A DNA stretch of 64,000 bases from Pipra filicauda (lineage: Eukaryota; Chordata; Aves; Passeriformes; Pipridae): positions 1,612,001-1,676,000 of the forward strand of contig NW_024104554.1 in assembly GCF_003945595.2 (NCBI RefSeq), in the 5' to 3' direction. The translations under genes were made by a program, and so were the position numbers. Below are positions 23,199 through 35,227 of this stretch, piece after piece. Positions within the stretch are counted from its first letter, which is position 1. Every line of letters starts with the position of its first letter. Below the pieces are notes generated by a model. The model was not told the DNA's origin, did no database searches, and was given only the letters and a program-made list of their open reading frames with translations.

Positions 23199-23899
23199 GG
23201 GGCTGTGGTCAGTTCACCCATGGGAAACAGCCCTCCACGAACTTCTCCAGCACTAGTCCTTCTTCCCACAGGCTGCAGTCCTTCCCAAACTGCTCCACAG
23301 TGAGTCTCCCATGGGATCGAAAGTCTTGCTATCAGATCTGCTTTAGCATGAGCCACTCTTTCAGTGGGGCCACTGGTCTTAACAAGAGCCTGCTCCAGCA
23401 TGGACTTCCCATGGGGCCACAGCCTCCCTTAGGCTTCTACCTGCTCTGGCATGGGGTAGTCCACAGGCTGCAGGTGAATGTCTGTTCCACCATGGACCTC
23501 CATGGGCTGCGGAGGGACAGCCTGCCTCACCATGATCTTCTCCCTGGGCTGCAGGGGAATCTCTGCTCCAGCACGTGGAGCATCTCCTCCCCTTCCTTCT
23601 TAACTGATCTTGTCATCTCCAGAGTTGTTGCTCTCACATATTCTCACTGGCTGGCTTCAATTGCTGTTGAATGTTTTTTTTCCCCTTCCTAGCTATGCTT
23701 TCCATCAAGAGGTGCTACCACTGGCGCTGACAGGCTCCGCTTTGGCCAGAGGCAGGTCCTTCTTGAAGTCAGTTGACAATGGCTCCATCAGATATAGAGG
23801 AATCTTCTGCTTCTCCCAGAAACCACCCCTGTAGGACACACATACCACCACACATACCCTCCCACCACTACGAAAACCTTGTCACACAAACACAACACA
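23199..23899 (-). mobile_element. Avian ERV LTR/leader-type segment, GC-richer, with internal degenerate repeats
   Basis: I recognise this as an abundant avian retroviral segment. On the plus strand it carries repeated blocks of the type CTGCTCC(A/G)GC-TGG..CTTCCCATGGGG-CCACAG. Then come GGGCTGCAGGGGAATCTCTGCTCCAGC, CCTCCCCTTCCTTCTT, AGAGGTGCTACCACTGGCGCTGACAGGCTC, CTTTGGCCAGAGGCAGGTCC and AACCACCCCTGTAG. It ends ACGAAAACCTTGTCACACAAACACAACACA. The 5' end of the element is at the right edge (minus-strand TGTGTTGTGTTTG). A five-base AATTA follows at 23900-23904 and also occurs at 23135-23139. If that is the duplication, the element would extend left to 23140, but its left terminus there lacks a clean TG. 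Open frames such as 23300-23692 are chance. Confidence 0.65.
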
Positions 23900-26800
23900 A
23901 ATTACCTTCTGGAGGTTAACTTTAATTTGTACACCCAAATGGATTTTTTTATTTACCACAAATTCTTTATCTGTTTGACATGGTGGGGTTTGTGCAATAG
24001 AATTCATCACATACAGAAAGTAACAGCGCATAAGCATTACCACAGAGTACTGCAGTGTGATGGTGAACTATGCAAATGAATAGCATCAAAATTACATTTT
24101 TTTCAGATTAAAACTTCACAAAATTTTTTCAGTCCAGTGAACTATCTTCACATTTGCAGAAATAGTTCTTTGTCCTAAAAGTGCTGTAGTTTTTAGTTAT
24201 GCTACAGTCCTTTATCATGTTCTAAGAAATTGTTTTGTCTTTGCTTGTTCTTTATTCATCATTTTGGTCAGTTCCGTTCCTTCTGAAGCAGCACATACCA
24301 TCATGTTCTCCAACTTTTACAGATTTTCCATGAATAAAAAGCTTTGAACATAGAGGAAGTGCTTTTGAGTCCAGCTAAGTTAAAAGGGATGCCTCACTCA
24401 CTGTGAACACAGAAAGCTATTTGAGTAATCTAAAAGGAGGTATTGACTTTGACAAAAACTTGAGCTGAATCTATATTTACTTGTATTTCCATTTTTAGGA
24501 GTTTTAGTAATACACTTTTTCTCCACCATCAGCTTTAAAGTACACCACCTCTAGATGAAAAAGATAAAAGTCAAATATAGTTTATAAATTATGAGTAGGA
24601 TGCAGGTTCTGAGTGCATATGGCTGGAGATGTGATAAAATCGCATTTTTTAATCACCCTGTGCTTAGCTTTGTGATGTTGCTAGATATTCTTCTCCAACT
24701 ACCTGTTTGAAGGACTGGCTTACTGGCGAGGAAGAAGATGGGCAGTTTTTCATTTCCACTCTCCAGTAGTGTGACTTTTTCTTGAACTGGTGTTAGTACT
24801 TTTTCCACTTCTATTTGGAGAAACAATGGGCCAAAGAGACGAGGCTTTACTAAAATGTAGTGAAGAGCACTCAGAAAAAAAATACATGTGAAATATCGAA
24901 TTATAACCTTATTAAGGGAACGGTTACAGTTGATGAGGAAATTTCAGCTTTGCAACTCAAACAGCAGAGGCAGTGTGTTGTAGAGTAGAAATGTATCTAC
25001 CATCATGCCTCAATAGAACATTCCAAAACAGTGTTTTGCTTTTTTTACCACTGCTACAGAGCTAACTGCACCCACCTTTGTCTTTTAATTATCTCTGTTT
25101 ACATTCCTGACATGCTAGGTCTCTTGAATTGTCTTTGGATAGAATTTAAATGTTTTTCACTCAGGATGAGCATGAAGCACCGCTACATCTAGTCATACCA
25201 AGTGCTTCAGCTAGTATGCCATGTCCAGCAGTGTTTAAGAGAGTGGAAGATTATAAGAAGTGGTGCATGCAGTGAGTGGCATGGTCCCTCTCTGGCTTTA
25301 GCCATCTGCCAGCTTTAACAGTATCTCTAAATTAGAGAGTGAACCTCAAACACTATGTCCATGTCTCAAAACAGATACAGGACTTTTTTTACCTTTTTTT
25401 TCCTCATTCTTGTAAATGCTTACCCCTGTGACTGCCTCTGATACTCACATTCTCAATCCCACTGCCACAGTGCTGATCAGCAGCTATTAAAGTTGTCTGA
25501 GTGTTTGTTTGCTCATCTGTTCAGCAATTGGAACAAAACAGTAGGCAAAGGGCTCATAAAACAATCAGGCCACAGAGATCCAGTCTCACCTTATGCCTTT
25601 CTTCAAGCACAGTTAGATAAGCAGATTAAGTTAGACTCCACCTGAGTTATGGAAATGTAACTGAGTCAAATCACATCTGTGACAGACTGCTTGTCCTAGT
25701 GGCCTCTGCCTTCCTTAAGTTGCATACATCTGCTTGTATGTATTTGTGTGTATGTCCCTGTGTATTTGACAAGAGTTTCTGGGCATAGTCATCATAAAGA
25801 TCAACAGTTTCTTTGCTTCAGCCCCCAAGTGTAAAGTCTTGAAATTGTTGGGCTTTGAAATTGTTGGGATTTTTTTCTCTTGGATTGATGAAAAATCCAT
25901 ACAGCAGAGGTTTATCCAGGAGACCATCTCATAATACTCAGCGGTGTGGAAAGCTACACCTATAATATCCTTCTCAAGAGCTGCCATAGAACCTGTGAGG
26001 GTTTGGTGTCTGCTGTCAATAAGCAATCACTGTCATTTATTGGTCCTATATAAAGTCCTTTAGTGATACCTCTTCTCTAGGTAAAAACATACAATCTTAA
26101 ATACAGTCTCGAAATATATGATCTTAATAAATATAGTGAAAATATAAGGTGTAAGAGAAGGGAATTTTCTGGTTTACCAAACATCAAGCTAACTGAGCTG
26201 GCTATTATAGGAAAGCTGAGGTTATCTTTCAAACTACCAGATTTTTAAAGTTTACTGAAGCTGTTACATTTTCATAGTTTCCAAGAGATAAATGGCATGA
26301 GTAAAGAATACCTGTTCTTCTGGGTTCTCTGAGCACACAATTCAGTTGAAAGACAAATATAAAATACAGCAACTCAAATGTAATTAGATCTTAACTTTTT
26401 TTTTTAATAAATAAAGACACTATTGTACTGAGTCGAATGACTTGTCTTACTGTAGCAAATGGAAGAACTTAGATATGGGAAAGTAGAGGGAAACAAGAAA
26501 GGAAATAGAAAGCAAATACACTTCCCCAGGAAACAATGAAAATAAAATTAGAAAATAAACCCACACAAATTTTGAATTTAAAAAAATGAACTGGAGACAG
26601 AGACGATGCCTCTGTTTGTGTACCAGTACTGAAAATTCAGACACAGAAGAGGATCCTGCATCCCCTTATTCACTGTAATTGGACTCCAACAGAGAGGTTT
26701 AGAGCCAGCATGATCAGGCTAGTCAACTTAATAGTCAATCCCGTTAATGTACCAAGGAACCTTTCTTGGTACAAGAATGACTCTACAGCTCAGAAATGTT

Positions 26801-27499
26801 AGGCCATCCCAGATATATTTACTTTTCCAGAAAGAAAATGTTCTCTAACAAAAAGATCCCAAAAAACTTGTTTTGTCTCTGGAGTTATTATGGGAAAAAT
26901 AAGGGACAAGGGTAGAGGTAGGGTAGTTTAGGAAAAGATTGGTAGGGTAGAGTAGCTGTTGAATTTGAAGTTATCCACAAGCCATTTACCTTTGAAATAC
27001 TGAAATTGCTAGATAAACTATGAAAAAATTGAATAAATTTCCTTCTTTTTCTTTCCTTAAGTAATAACAATAATGAGCCTTATGAAAATTCTTCCATTAT
27101 AAAAGCAATTGTTATCTTCACTGTCAGAATATTAGTACATAGAAATAGCAGACAGTTTACTGCCATAGTTGTATGCAGACAGTGGTATTATGCAAAAAAA
27201 AAAAACAAACAAATCTCCAAAAAGTTTTTCAGACTGCTTTGAAACTCTGCTTCCATAACTTGAGACCGTTCTTTTGTTTAGAAGTTAGGATTTTTTTCTA
27301 TCTGCTAGAGTTCAACAACAATCTTGAGCACGTACCTAGCTTTAAGCTTTACAGTACCTCCATTGACTTCACCAGGATGTGTCATAGCCCAGATTTGTAA
27401 CATGGATCAAATCTAGCTTGGAGACAGAAAGTAGAGAGTGGGATTAAATGATCAATTTTCAATCGTAGCAAAAGGTTAATAGTGGGAGCCTCAAGGCAC
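23900..27499. other. AT-rich non-coding stretch
   Basis: No recognised gene or repeat. One short imperfect direct duplication (TTGAAATTGTTGGG twice) lies at about 25839-25868. Confidence 0.45.
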
Positions 27500-27975
27500 A
27501 AGAGTAGATGTCATGAAGCTTAATGATCTGGAAAGGGAATGAGTACCAAGAAGCAACTTTGGCAGGTGCCACAAAGATGCTTAGGATAGTCAAGCCCATG
27601 ATGTATTGTTAGTTGCTTCACAGGGGCCTAAAGAAGCCAAAAGCATGGGCAATATGATGATTGTAAGATGCACAATGTTGGGTTTTTTTCCTTGAATATT
27701 GATAAATGGAAGTTATCCCTGGAGGAAGGAGGAAAACAAATCCTGCACAAAAGTTCAGAAGGATTCAAATTTAATTATCAGATCATTAAGACCACTTAGA
27801 AAAATATTTAACCATTTAATGGTTAGATATGTAACCATAAAATTAAAATGTTTGGAGATGCTTAATGTAACTCTGTAGTTAGAAAATCAAAAATGTTAGG
27901 AGTGCATGATGTCTGGATGATTGCTACAGGCACTGAGCTAGATGACCCTTGGATCTGATTCAATACTGTGAAGTC
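27500..27975 (+). mobile_element. Ancient CR1 LINE relic (ORF2 and 3' end)
   Basis: AATGATCTGGAAAGGGAATGAGTACC..GCAACTTTGGCAGGTGCCACAAAGATG..TTAGGATAGTCAAG corresponds to the CR1 stretch encoding NDLDDGIECTLSKFADDTKL, at the catalytic FADD region. The CCTTGAATATTGATAAATGG stretch fits the downstream TTCAATGTTGATAAATGCAAAG segment. GCACTGAGCTAGATGACCCTTGGATCTGATTCAATACTG is the ancient amniote-type CR1 3' end (GGCTAGATGGACC.TTGGTCTGATCCAGTA), not the young avian end. Heavy decay and internal loss make the middle part uncertain. Confidence 0.55.
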
Positions 27976-30255
27976 ATGCTTCAAATAGACAAGGATCCTC
28001 AATGAGTGAGTCACGAAATTGTCTAGCAAAAAAATTCAGTGCTATGGTGTTCTTTACTTTACTACATATATGATTTGCTTAGTTTGCCTTGATAATTCTT
28101 TAGTTCAATTGTGAATATCTTTTTAAATAGAAAGGTAAGAGGTGGAAATATCAGTTCTAAATACCCTTTGAAATAAGATACACCTTAGTGTTTTGGGAGG
28201 TTTGGTCTTTAAGCTGAAAGAATGAGAACAGATGTTTTGCAGAATTAACTGAGTCAAAATGATAACTTGAAAGCACAGTGGAAAAAGCATTACTATTATA
28301 CCAATCATTTGATGCAAAACACTTCACATATCAGGGACTCGAAACCGAAGGAGAAAATTCTAGCTAATTCTAGAAAGAAGCAACATCCTTCAAAAAGGAG
28401 GAAATCATTGAGGAAGAGAGAAGAGAAAGACCTCTCCAGTTTGCTCTGATGTTGGCCATTATGCCTCTGGTCGGTGATCACCAGAAGTATGACTGCTTTC
28501 CTAACACCCAGTTTGTACCAGGCTACAGGAGCTGTGTTCCACCTGCTTTTAAATACTGTGTATAGTAAAGAAATTATACGTGAAGAGATTGTAAACCTAG
28601 TTGGAAAAAAAAAGAATAAAAGGAAAAGAGTCTGTGTTTAATGATTGGAGAAAAATCACAGAGAATGTAGGATTTCATGGGGATATTTTACAGAGATATA
28701 AAGAGTAAAAAGGGAGAGTTGTTGTTTTTTAAATACTTCATCTCCTATTTTGTAATTTTTCTATATTGGTTTTATTCAGACATTTCAATTTATTTTGATT
28801 ACATTCAATGACTAATGACTAAACTCTCCTAATTAATTTTTGAGTAGTTAATAAAAGATTATATAATGTCAGATAGAGTTTCTAAAACAACTAAGGAGAC
28901 ACAATATTTAAATGTATATGTAATTCACTTTCTCCCAATGAGAGATTAATTTCTGGGGTTTTATCAAATGAAATAAAATTAAATTTATAAAATTACATTT
29001 AATCCAAAACATATTATGCATATTAATTTGACTCACATTCTTGATCCAGGGGAAAAAAAAAGTAAATTCCTTTTTATGCCCCAGTTCACAGGCAATCTTC
29101 CAGATGGAAATGTCTTTAGTGGAGGAACAGGACAAAATCCACCATTTCTGTGGCAAATGAGACATACCATAGCACTGAGACAGTGGCTAGCAGTGGCTGC
29201 TTTCTTATCTTCCTCAGAGTGTTATTGCTCCTTTGGGACCTATTATCAGATGGAGCCTGGTATAAATCTGGTCCCAAAATCAGGGATCAAAAAATGGTAC
29301 TGTGACTTGGTCACAGTAGGTGGGAAAAAACTGTGACTGCAGGACTGAAGCTATGACTGTGGTACCACAAGGGATACAGCAGCTGAGTGACAGTCATTAC
29401 ATCTTACTTCTGTAGACACAGTATTGTCAACTGAAAATTCCTCCAAATTCTTCCTGAAATCTGTCATAATTTGATCCAACTGTAAATGGGTGCCTGATTG
29501 CTTATCTTGTAGAACCATAGGCAGTCAATTACAATCCTGTCCTTACTGCACACTTGTATTTTGATGGCTAGAAAAAGTGATACACCTGAACCAATTAAAC
29601 CAGTGAACCATTTGGGCTTAGATGGACCTCCACCTATGAAGGCATGTTAGTCCTGACACCTCATTAGAAATGTGTAGTGCCCAATTAGGTTTCATTCTGC
29701 CATTTAGATTGCTAATCCAGTACAAATACCATGGCTAGTTTACTTTTCAAATTGACAGATTTCAGCCTACAAATCCCCTTTATTCAGTGCAGCCTTAGAC
29801 ACAGTGCTTTGTAGCCCATGTTTGTTGTGTGATAAAGGAAAATATTTATTTTTTAGTATATGTACTCATTGCAGAAAACCTCAGATCTTCAACTTCTCAC
29901 TTCTCTGACATGTTATTTCTTGTAATTAATTGCCCATCATGCCTCCCAGATTTCTGGGCTACCCTTCCATTGGGTAGTAGATGTGATATTTTCAATCTTT
30001 TAACTTGAAAACCTTCTGTAAGCAGCCATGTGATAATCCAAGTGTTTCAAAGGCCATGAGAGGATGCATATAGTACAATGTAAAGTCTGATTTTCAGAAA
30101 TAAAAGAAAAAAAAGAACAATTTTGCTGCAGGAAAGGATTACGGTAATGTAATTTTCTTGAATAGATCAAATCTCATGTGTTTTTAGACACATATCTACT
30201 TGGTTTAGTGACAAAAATAAACACTTAGCTTTTTTTTTCCTTTTATTTCTTTTAG
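27976..30255. other. AT-rich non-coding stretch
   Basis: No recognised gene or repeat. A long polypyrimidine tract ends at 30255 and is treated with the candidate exon. Confidence 0.45.
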
Positions 30256-30604
30256 CCCTGCAGAAGCAACATAACTATTTGAGACAGCTGGATCCTATTT
30301 CATCTTGAGTATCATCGGCAGAATTGCTTACTAAATCCCAGTAGCCACAACTGTTCAAAACCCTTGTAGGCAAAAACAATCACACAGGTACCACTAAGGG
30401 CGTAATTTAGTCCTCAGAAACTTTGTTACTGGTGATGATTTGTGATGTGGAAAGAAGCCTGCCTGCCTGCCTGTAGGAGCACAGAATGAGTTTCATAAAC
30501 TTTTCCTCAGGAAAAGCTTATTTGTCTCTTTAGGCAAGCTTCTGAGCTGTGGAAATAAGTGAGATGCCTGGACATAAGGAGAAGACCCTCACTTTAGCAA
30601 ATGG
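30256..30604 (+). other. Candidate exon (5'-UTR plus start codon, or lncRNA exon)
   Basis: The left edge follows a strong acceptor-like tract, CTTTTTTTTTCCTTTTATTTCTTTTAG (AG at 30254-30255). The right edge meets GG|GTGAGT, a near-consensus donor at 30605-30610. The 349-bp interval has stops in all frames over most of its length. Near its 3' end an ATG at 30564, with G at -3 and an in-frame TGA 21 bases upstream, opens 13 complete codons (MPGHKEKTLTLAN) and runs unbroken into the donor. This is what a first coding exon carrying a long 5' UTR looks like. I do not recognise the peptide and cannot find the next exon, so it may be chance. Confidence 0.25.
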
Positions 30605-31012
30605 GTGAGTTTCACTGATTGGCAGATGCAGGGCTGACAAGTTTCCCCATTAATAATACTGGCAGCCCTGGTGATCGTTGTGTCAGTTTGACAGCTCATC
30701 TGAGTAGCAAACGTGAGCTGATGATCTGAAGGCAAATATTACGACAGAAAACTTGCTAGGAAAAGGTATCTTCTGTAAGCAAGTAATTTAATATAGGAGA
30801 TTACTATTTCTATAACATAAACTACATTAAGTACTTTGTGTCAGCAGTTTCAGTATATCCTTCACTGGAAGCAGTAAGTAAGCCTGGAAAATCTAACTCA
30901 CAGGATTAAACTGGTGAAATCAGTGGGAGACAAAAATTGTTTAGCAGTCTGTATGGTGGAATATGAGGTACTTAACACCCTTCGTCTTCCAAAAGCCATC
31001 ATTATTCCCGCA

Positions 31013-31026
31013 GTGCCATCTACTGG
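31013..31026 (-). promoter_or_regulatory. CTCF core motif, full consensus match
   Basis: On the minus strand the bases read CCAGTAGATGGCAC. This fits the 14-base vertebrate CTCF core CCASYAGRKGGCRS at every position. Adjacent minus-strand bases (TGCGGG) keep the GC-richness typical of the site within AT-rich surroundings. Binding is not shown. Confidence 0.5.
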
Positions 31027-31029
31027 TCC

Positions 31030-33318
31030 AGACTCCAAATGCACTGAGAGCAACTGATTTACATGTGTGTCTGTTGCAGATTAATGATGTGATCCTCTAT
31101 TAAGATACAAGGAAAACAAATAATCGTTATTACTCTAATAGCTTTTCACGTTTTCTATAATTTTAAGTTAATACTAATAGTTTCTTTCATAGACTAATAT
31201 TTAGTATAAAGGGTGCCATATGGTACAGAATTCTTTCAAAAATGAATGCATGTACTCTAGCTGAACTAGAAATAACCCTATTTAGCTTATATAAATACAG
31301 AGATAAACATTTTGCTCTTCATTCAGATGTAGACGTGTATTTTATTTTGACAGAAAAGGAATGGGCATATTCACTTATGTGTGCTTTCCAAGCTTGTGCA
31401 TTAAAGAATGGCTCTAAATGTTTTAAAAGTTCCACGGCCCTGTTAATGTCTAATGATTGTCCTAGATTTCATACATGCACTTAGAAAATTTATATAGGAT
31501 TTCACACAGTATGAAATAAGTACAGGAAGGGTAATTGTAACAATTATAAATGCTAAGTTTTATGAGGATGTAGGTCAGATCAATTCTTCCACTGCAGGAG
31601 ATGGTGGTGAAATGCTATGGTTCTGATTTCTGTGGGACATTCCCTTATGTTCAGTAGTTTCGATTGACAGATATTTTGGCCCCACTTTTAAAGCTACAGG
31701 AAAGGAAGGAAAGGGTAATATCACAGCTTTTTCTCTAACTTAGCTCGAAGTATGATTATAGCAACAGCTATATAGCTCCTCAACTTTGGAACCCTGCAAG
31801 ATTATTTATTATGCTATTTAACATTAGTACTTAAATATATTTTGAGACAGAACAAACCTAAATGTCAGAAACACAGTGATAACTCAATATTTATTTTACA
31901 AGAAACACAAATCAGCATCCCCTTATCTCTACAACTAGCTGAAAGTAACATCTGGATGAAAAACAACTGACTGAAGTACAAACTTGGTGTAAGTAAGCTT
32001 ATTCTGACAATATGAAGACAGAACTTGTCATTTTCACAATACCCATTTCTGAAGTGATCAGATACTCTCAGAGATAAAGTAGCTTTGCAGCACTAGTTGC
32101 CCAAATAGCCAGTAGAGCAGAAAATGCACACAGACTTCTGTGCCTGGTCCCAAGATAACACCTTCCTACCTTAGACAAAGTTTCATGATCTCTTCTTCCT
32201 TGAATGCAGATATCTATCTCAGGTAAGAATGAAGCCTACATTAAGTCTTCAAAGGAAGCTTTACAGTAATATTTAGCAAAGTACATTGAGGAAGTCAGGT
32301 TCATCTAATTCTGTATTCTTTGAATGTGTGAGTCTCTGGTTTTTCCTTTTACTAGTTATGGGACTCAGTGGTCATATACTCTAGTATCACTCAGTATCAA
32401 TACAGTATATCTTATAAAACAGAGTATTTGGATGCATACACAGTAGAGATTGCTGAAAAATATTCTTGTACTTCCCAGTCATCTTCAAAAAGACTTTAGT
32501 GATTAACTGACAATGTGTCTGAACTGAACTATTGCTTTTTCTTTTTTATCGTTAATGCCCAGAAAGAGGTTTTCTATCAGTCTGCCTCCCGTCTGCATGT
32601 CTGCATCTGACCTCTACTTGTTCTCACACTATGAGGCTTCATTACTTATTTTGATGCTGTCTTTCCTCCTTCTTGACCACACAGCTTTATATTCTTTCTT
32701 AATTCATCTATTCATCAAAGATTAATTCATTGTCCAAAAAACAACACTTATTTCTCTTTTTCTCCTTCCTGGATGGATATATATACTTAAAGTTAATGAC
32801 TCTAAAATCTATAACTTTCAGCAGCTCGGATGACTATATATTTTTCAATCATTATCACTGAAGAACACACTGACTTTTCTTACAGCTTCAGAGAGTTTTA
32901 TACTAGATAAATAAAGCATCTCCCAGTGGTACTCTTCTGCAAGGCATTCCACCTCTATGAATTTAGTTGTTCTTTTTGAAAACTCTTTGCATTTGCATTT
33001 TTATATTTTGTTTGCTAAAAATTGCTTAGATGTAGAGATGCAACCAGAACACTATTGTACAAGAAGGTAGTGGTCCACATGCTTGCTTCTTTCTTATGTA
33101 TATAGGTGTAATTTGAATAGCATGTGGCCACTTACCAACCCTCTATGGCAGAGAATCCATGACTTCTCAGGTGTATGCCTCCATATCATGGATACCATGC
33201 AAATGCTCTATAAAATAGTATAATTATTCTGTAATAAATGTGCAATCAGTGTACAAGTATTCAATGTGTATTCAAGCATAAGAATAGTGCATTACATCCT
33301 CAAAATGAAATATTATCC
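31030..33318. other. AT-rich non-coding stretch
   Basis: No recognised gene or repeat. The 80-codon frame at 31242-31484 has no motif or context. Confidence 0.45.
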
Positions 33319-33473
33319 TAGAATCACAGAATGATACAATGGTTAGGGTTGGAAGGGACCTTATAGGTCATCTAGTTTCAACTGCCCTGCCATAGGCAGG
33401 GATGCCACTCGCTAGACCAGGTTGCTCAGGGCCCCATCCAACCTGGCCTTGAACACCTCCAGTGACGGGGCAT
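33319..33473 (-). mobile_element. CR1 LINE 3' end, distal half (interrupted by an LTR)
   Basis: TAGAATCACAGAATGATACAATGGTTAGGGTTGGAAGGGACCTTATAGGTCATCTAG..CTAGACCAGGTTGCTCAGGGCCCCATCCAACCTGGCCTTGAACACC is a clear avian CR1 3' end in reverse complement. It stops within GACGGGGCAT, and the next consensus bases (CCACAACCTC) are found 461 bp downstream at 33939. Confidence 0.9.
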
Positions 33474-33934
33474 TGTGGGGAGGAAGGGGTAGAATATGGA
33501 AGATTGGTAAGAAGAAAGAGAATAAGTTCATTTTAGAATTGTTTTCACTCAAAGACCAACCTTGCAGCTAGGAAATACTAAGAATAACTTTAATGTGGGA
33601 AATGTCACATATTTTGCTTCTGGTGTTTTTTTCTGTCTGCCTTGAGAAGTGGAATTTCTGCAGAAGATCACAGAAGGTTGTGAAAAGACATTCTTTGCAG
33701 AACCAGGCCTCTCAGTGTGGGAGAAGAGAGACAAGAAAATCCAAAGGTTGTAAAACACAGCCTGGTGAATTAATCCACATGCTCCCGGCCTTGTGTTACG
33801 TAAAGGCTTCACCCAGCGTATCTTTTTACCTGCTACTAACTAGCAGTGTAGTGTCCCTGCCTGTCAGAGAAATAATGAAATAAATCTTTTCTTCACACTG
33901 TAGGTGTGGGTTTTGGATATAATCAATTCACACA
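33474..33934 (+). mobile_element. 461-bp solo LTR inserted into a CR1
   Basis: The insertion starts TGTGGGGAGG and ends TTCACACA, giving TGTG...CACA termini. An AATAAA at 33879-33884 lies about 50 bp before its 3' end, as in a plus-strand LTR. It splits an otherwise continuous CR1 alignment exactly within the consensus GGGGCATCCACAACC. The left flank GGCAT and right flank GGAT(CC) are compatible with a diverged 4-5-bp target duplication. The 96-codon (plus) and 87-codon (minus) frames inside it show no retroviral protein motif. Family unknown. Confidence 0.7.
33879..33884 (+). promoter_or_regulatory. Polyadenylation signal AATAAA of the inserted LTR
   Basis: Canonical hexamer about 50 bp upstream of the LTR's 3' end. 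Confidence 0.55.
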
Positions 33935-34512
33935 AGGATCCACAACCTCTTTGGGCAACCTGTTTAGGTACTTCATCACCTTCACAGTAAAGAATTTCTT
34001 CCTAACATCAAATCTAAATCTGCCCTCTTTCAGTTTAAAACCATTGCCACTTGTCACCATTTGTCCTTCTCCCTCCTTTTTATAAGCCCCCTTAAAGTAC
34101 TGGAAGGCCACAATGAGGTCACCTGGAGCCCTCTCTTCTCTATGCTGAACAACAACCTCGCTCCTCTCAGCATGTCTCTGTAGGAGAGGTGCTCCATCCT
34201 TCTAATCATATTCATGGCCTTCCTCTGGACCTGTTGTAACAGATACTTGTTTTCCTTGTGCTGAGAACCCCAGAGTTGGATGCAGCACTCCATGTGGGGT
34301 CACACAAGGGGACAGCAGAGGGGCAGAATCACCTCCCTTGGCTTGCTGGCCACACTTCTTTGATGCAGCTCAGGACACAGTTGGCCGTCTGGGCTGCGAG
34401 CACACACTGTTGGCTCACGTCTGGCCTTTCATCTGTAAAAACCTCCAAGTCTTCTGTGTAGGGCTGCTTTCAATGAATTCTTCTTCCAGTCTGTACTCAT
34501 GTGTGGGTTTAC
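33935..34512 (-). mobile_element. CR1 LINE, proximal half (ORF2 C-terminus)
   Basis: The interrupted CR1 continues with ATCCACAACCTCTTTGGGCAACCTGTTTAGGTACTTCATCACC. It passes GAGGTCACCTGGAGCC, AGGAGAGGTGCTCCATCC, CCTCTGGACCTGTTG, GATGCAGCACTCCATGTGGGG and GGGGCAGAATCACCTCCCTTGGCTTGCTGGCC, and ends near CAGTCTGTACTCATGTGTGGGTTTACC. On the minus strand fragments of the ORF2 C-terminus are readable (for example CIQLWGSQ and LLQQVQRKAMNMIRRM) but frameshifted. Confidence 0.9.
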
Positions 34513-35227
34513 CACTGAAATGTTAGTTGTACCTGTCTGAGTAACTTCATTGACATATGGGTGTCGAAGCATATGGATGTTGGAGTATATTGTCCAAGGG
34601 TCTGTTTAAGGCTAGGTCTGTTCTCCAAACTTGACTGCTCTCAGTGACTTATGAATCTATGTTGTAAGCAAGAGCCTATAAATACTAACTAATTTAGAGC
34701 TAGGGAATCTCACCACAGATGAGAACTCTATGCAACTTGCCATGATCCACAAGGAGGTGAGCGTCCAGAGATGTAGTAGCTAGGATTTCCGTCATCAGGA
34801 AGAATGTAAGATTGCTATCACCTTTTCTGCATTTTCCATATTTTACTTGATATGTCAGGAAGGTTTGAATGTTGTTCTCTTTCTTACTGAGTGCCTGAAA
34901 GAACTGTCACCTCAGTGCAAAAGAGTAGGAAGTTACTATACCTTCAACAATTACACAAGGAATGAGGAGAAAGCTTTCTTCCTATATGGAGAATCTTCTG
35001 AAGAGCCTATAAAGATGGTAAGAACAATATGGAGAGAGGTCTTTTCCAAAGGACTTTTAAAACAACCAAAGCAAGAACCACACTGAAGAACAGTCACTAA
35101 GGAATGGTCCTGGGCTCTACGAGGTGCTGGTCCTTCCCTTTACATCATGAAGGAATTCCTAATCCAAACAAAGTCATGTGATGATGTATCTTTGTGATAT
35201 TAGTATCTTTGATTATGCCTTGTCATT
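34513..35227. other. Unassigned AT-rich stretch
   Basis: No recognised repeat. The 79-codon frame at 34847-35086 has no identifiable motif and no splice or promoter support. Confidence 0.4.

Noticed and set aside
23300..23692. 130-codon open frame
   Set aside because: It lies in a GC-richer ERV segment whose degenerate repeats happen to lack stops.
34847..35086. 79-codon open frame near a LINE relic
   Set aside because: No recognisable domain, AT-driven composition and opposite orientation to the relic.
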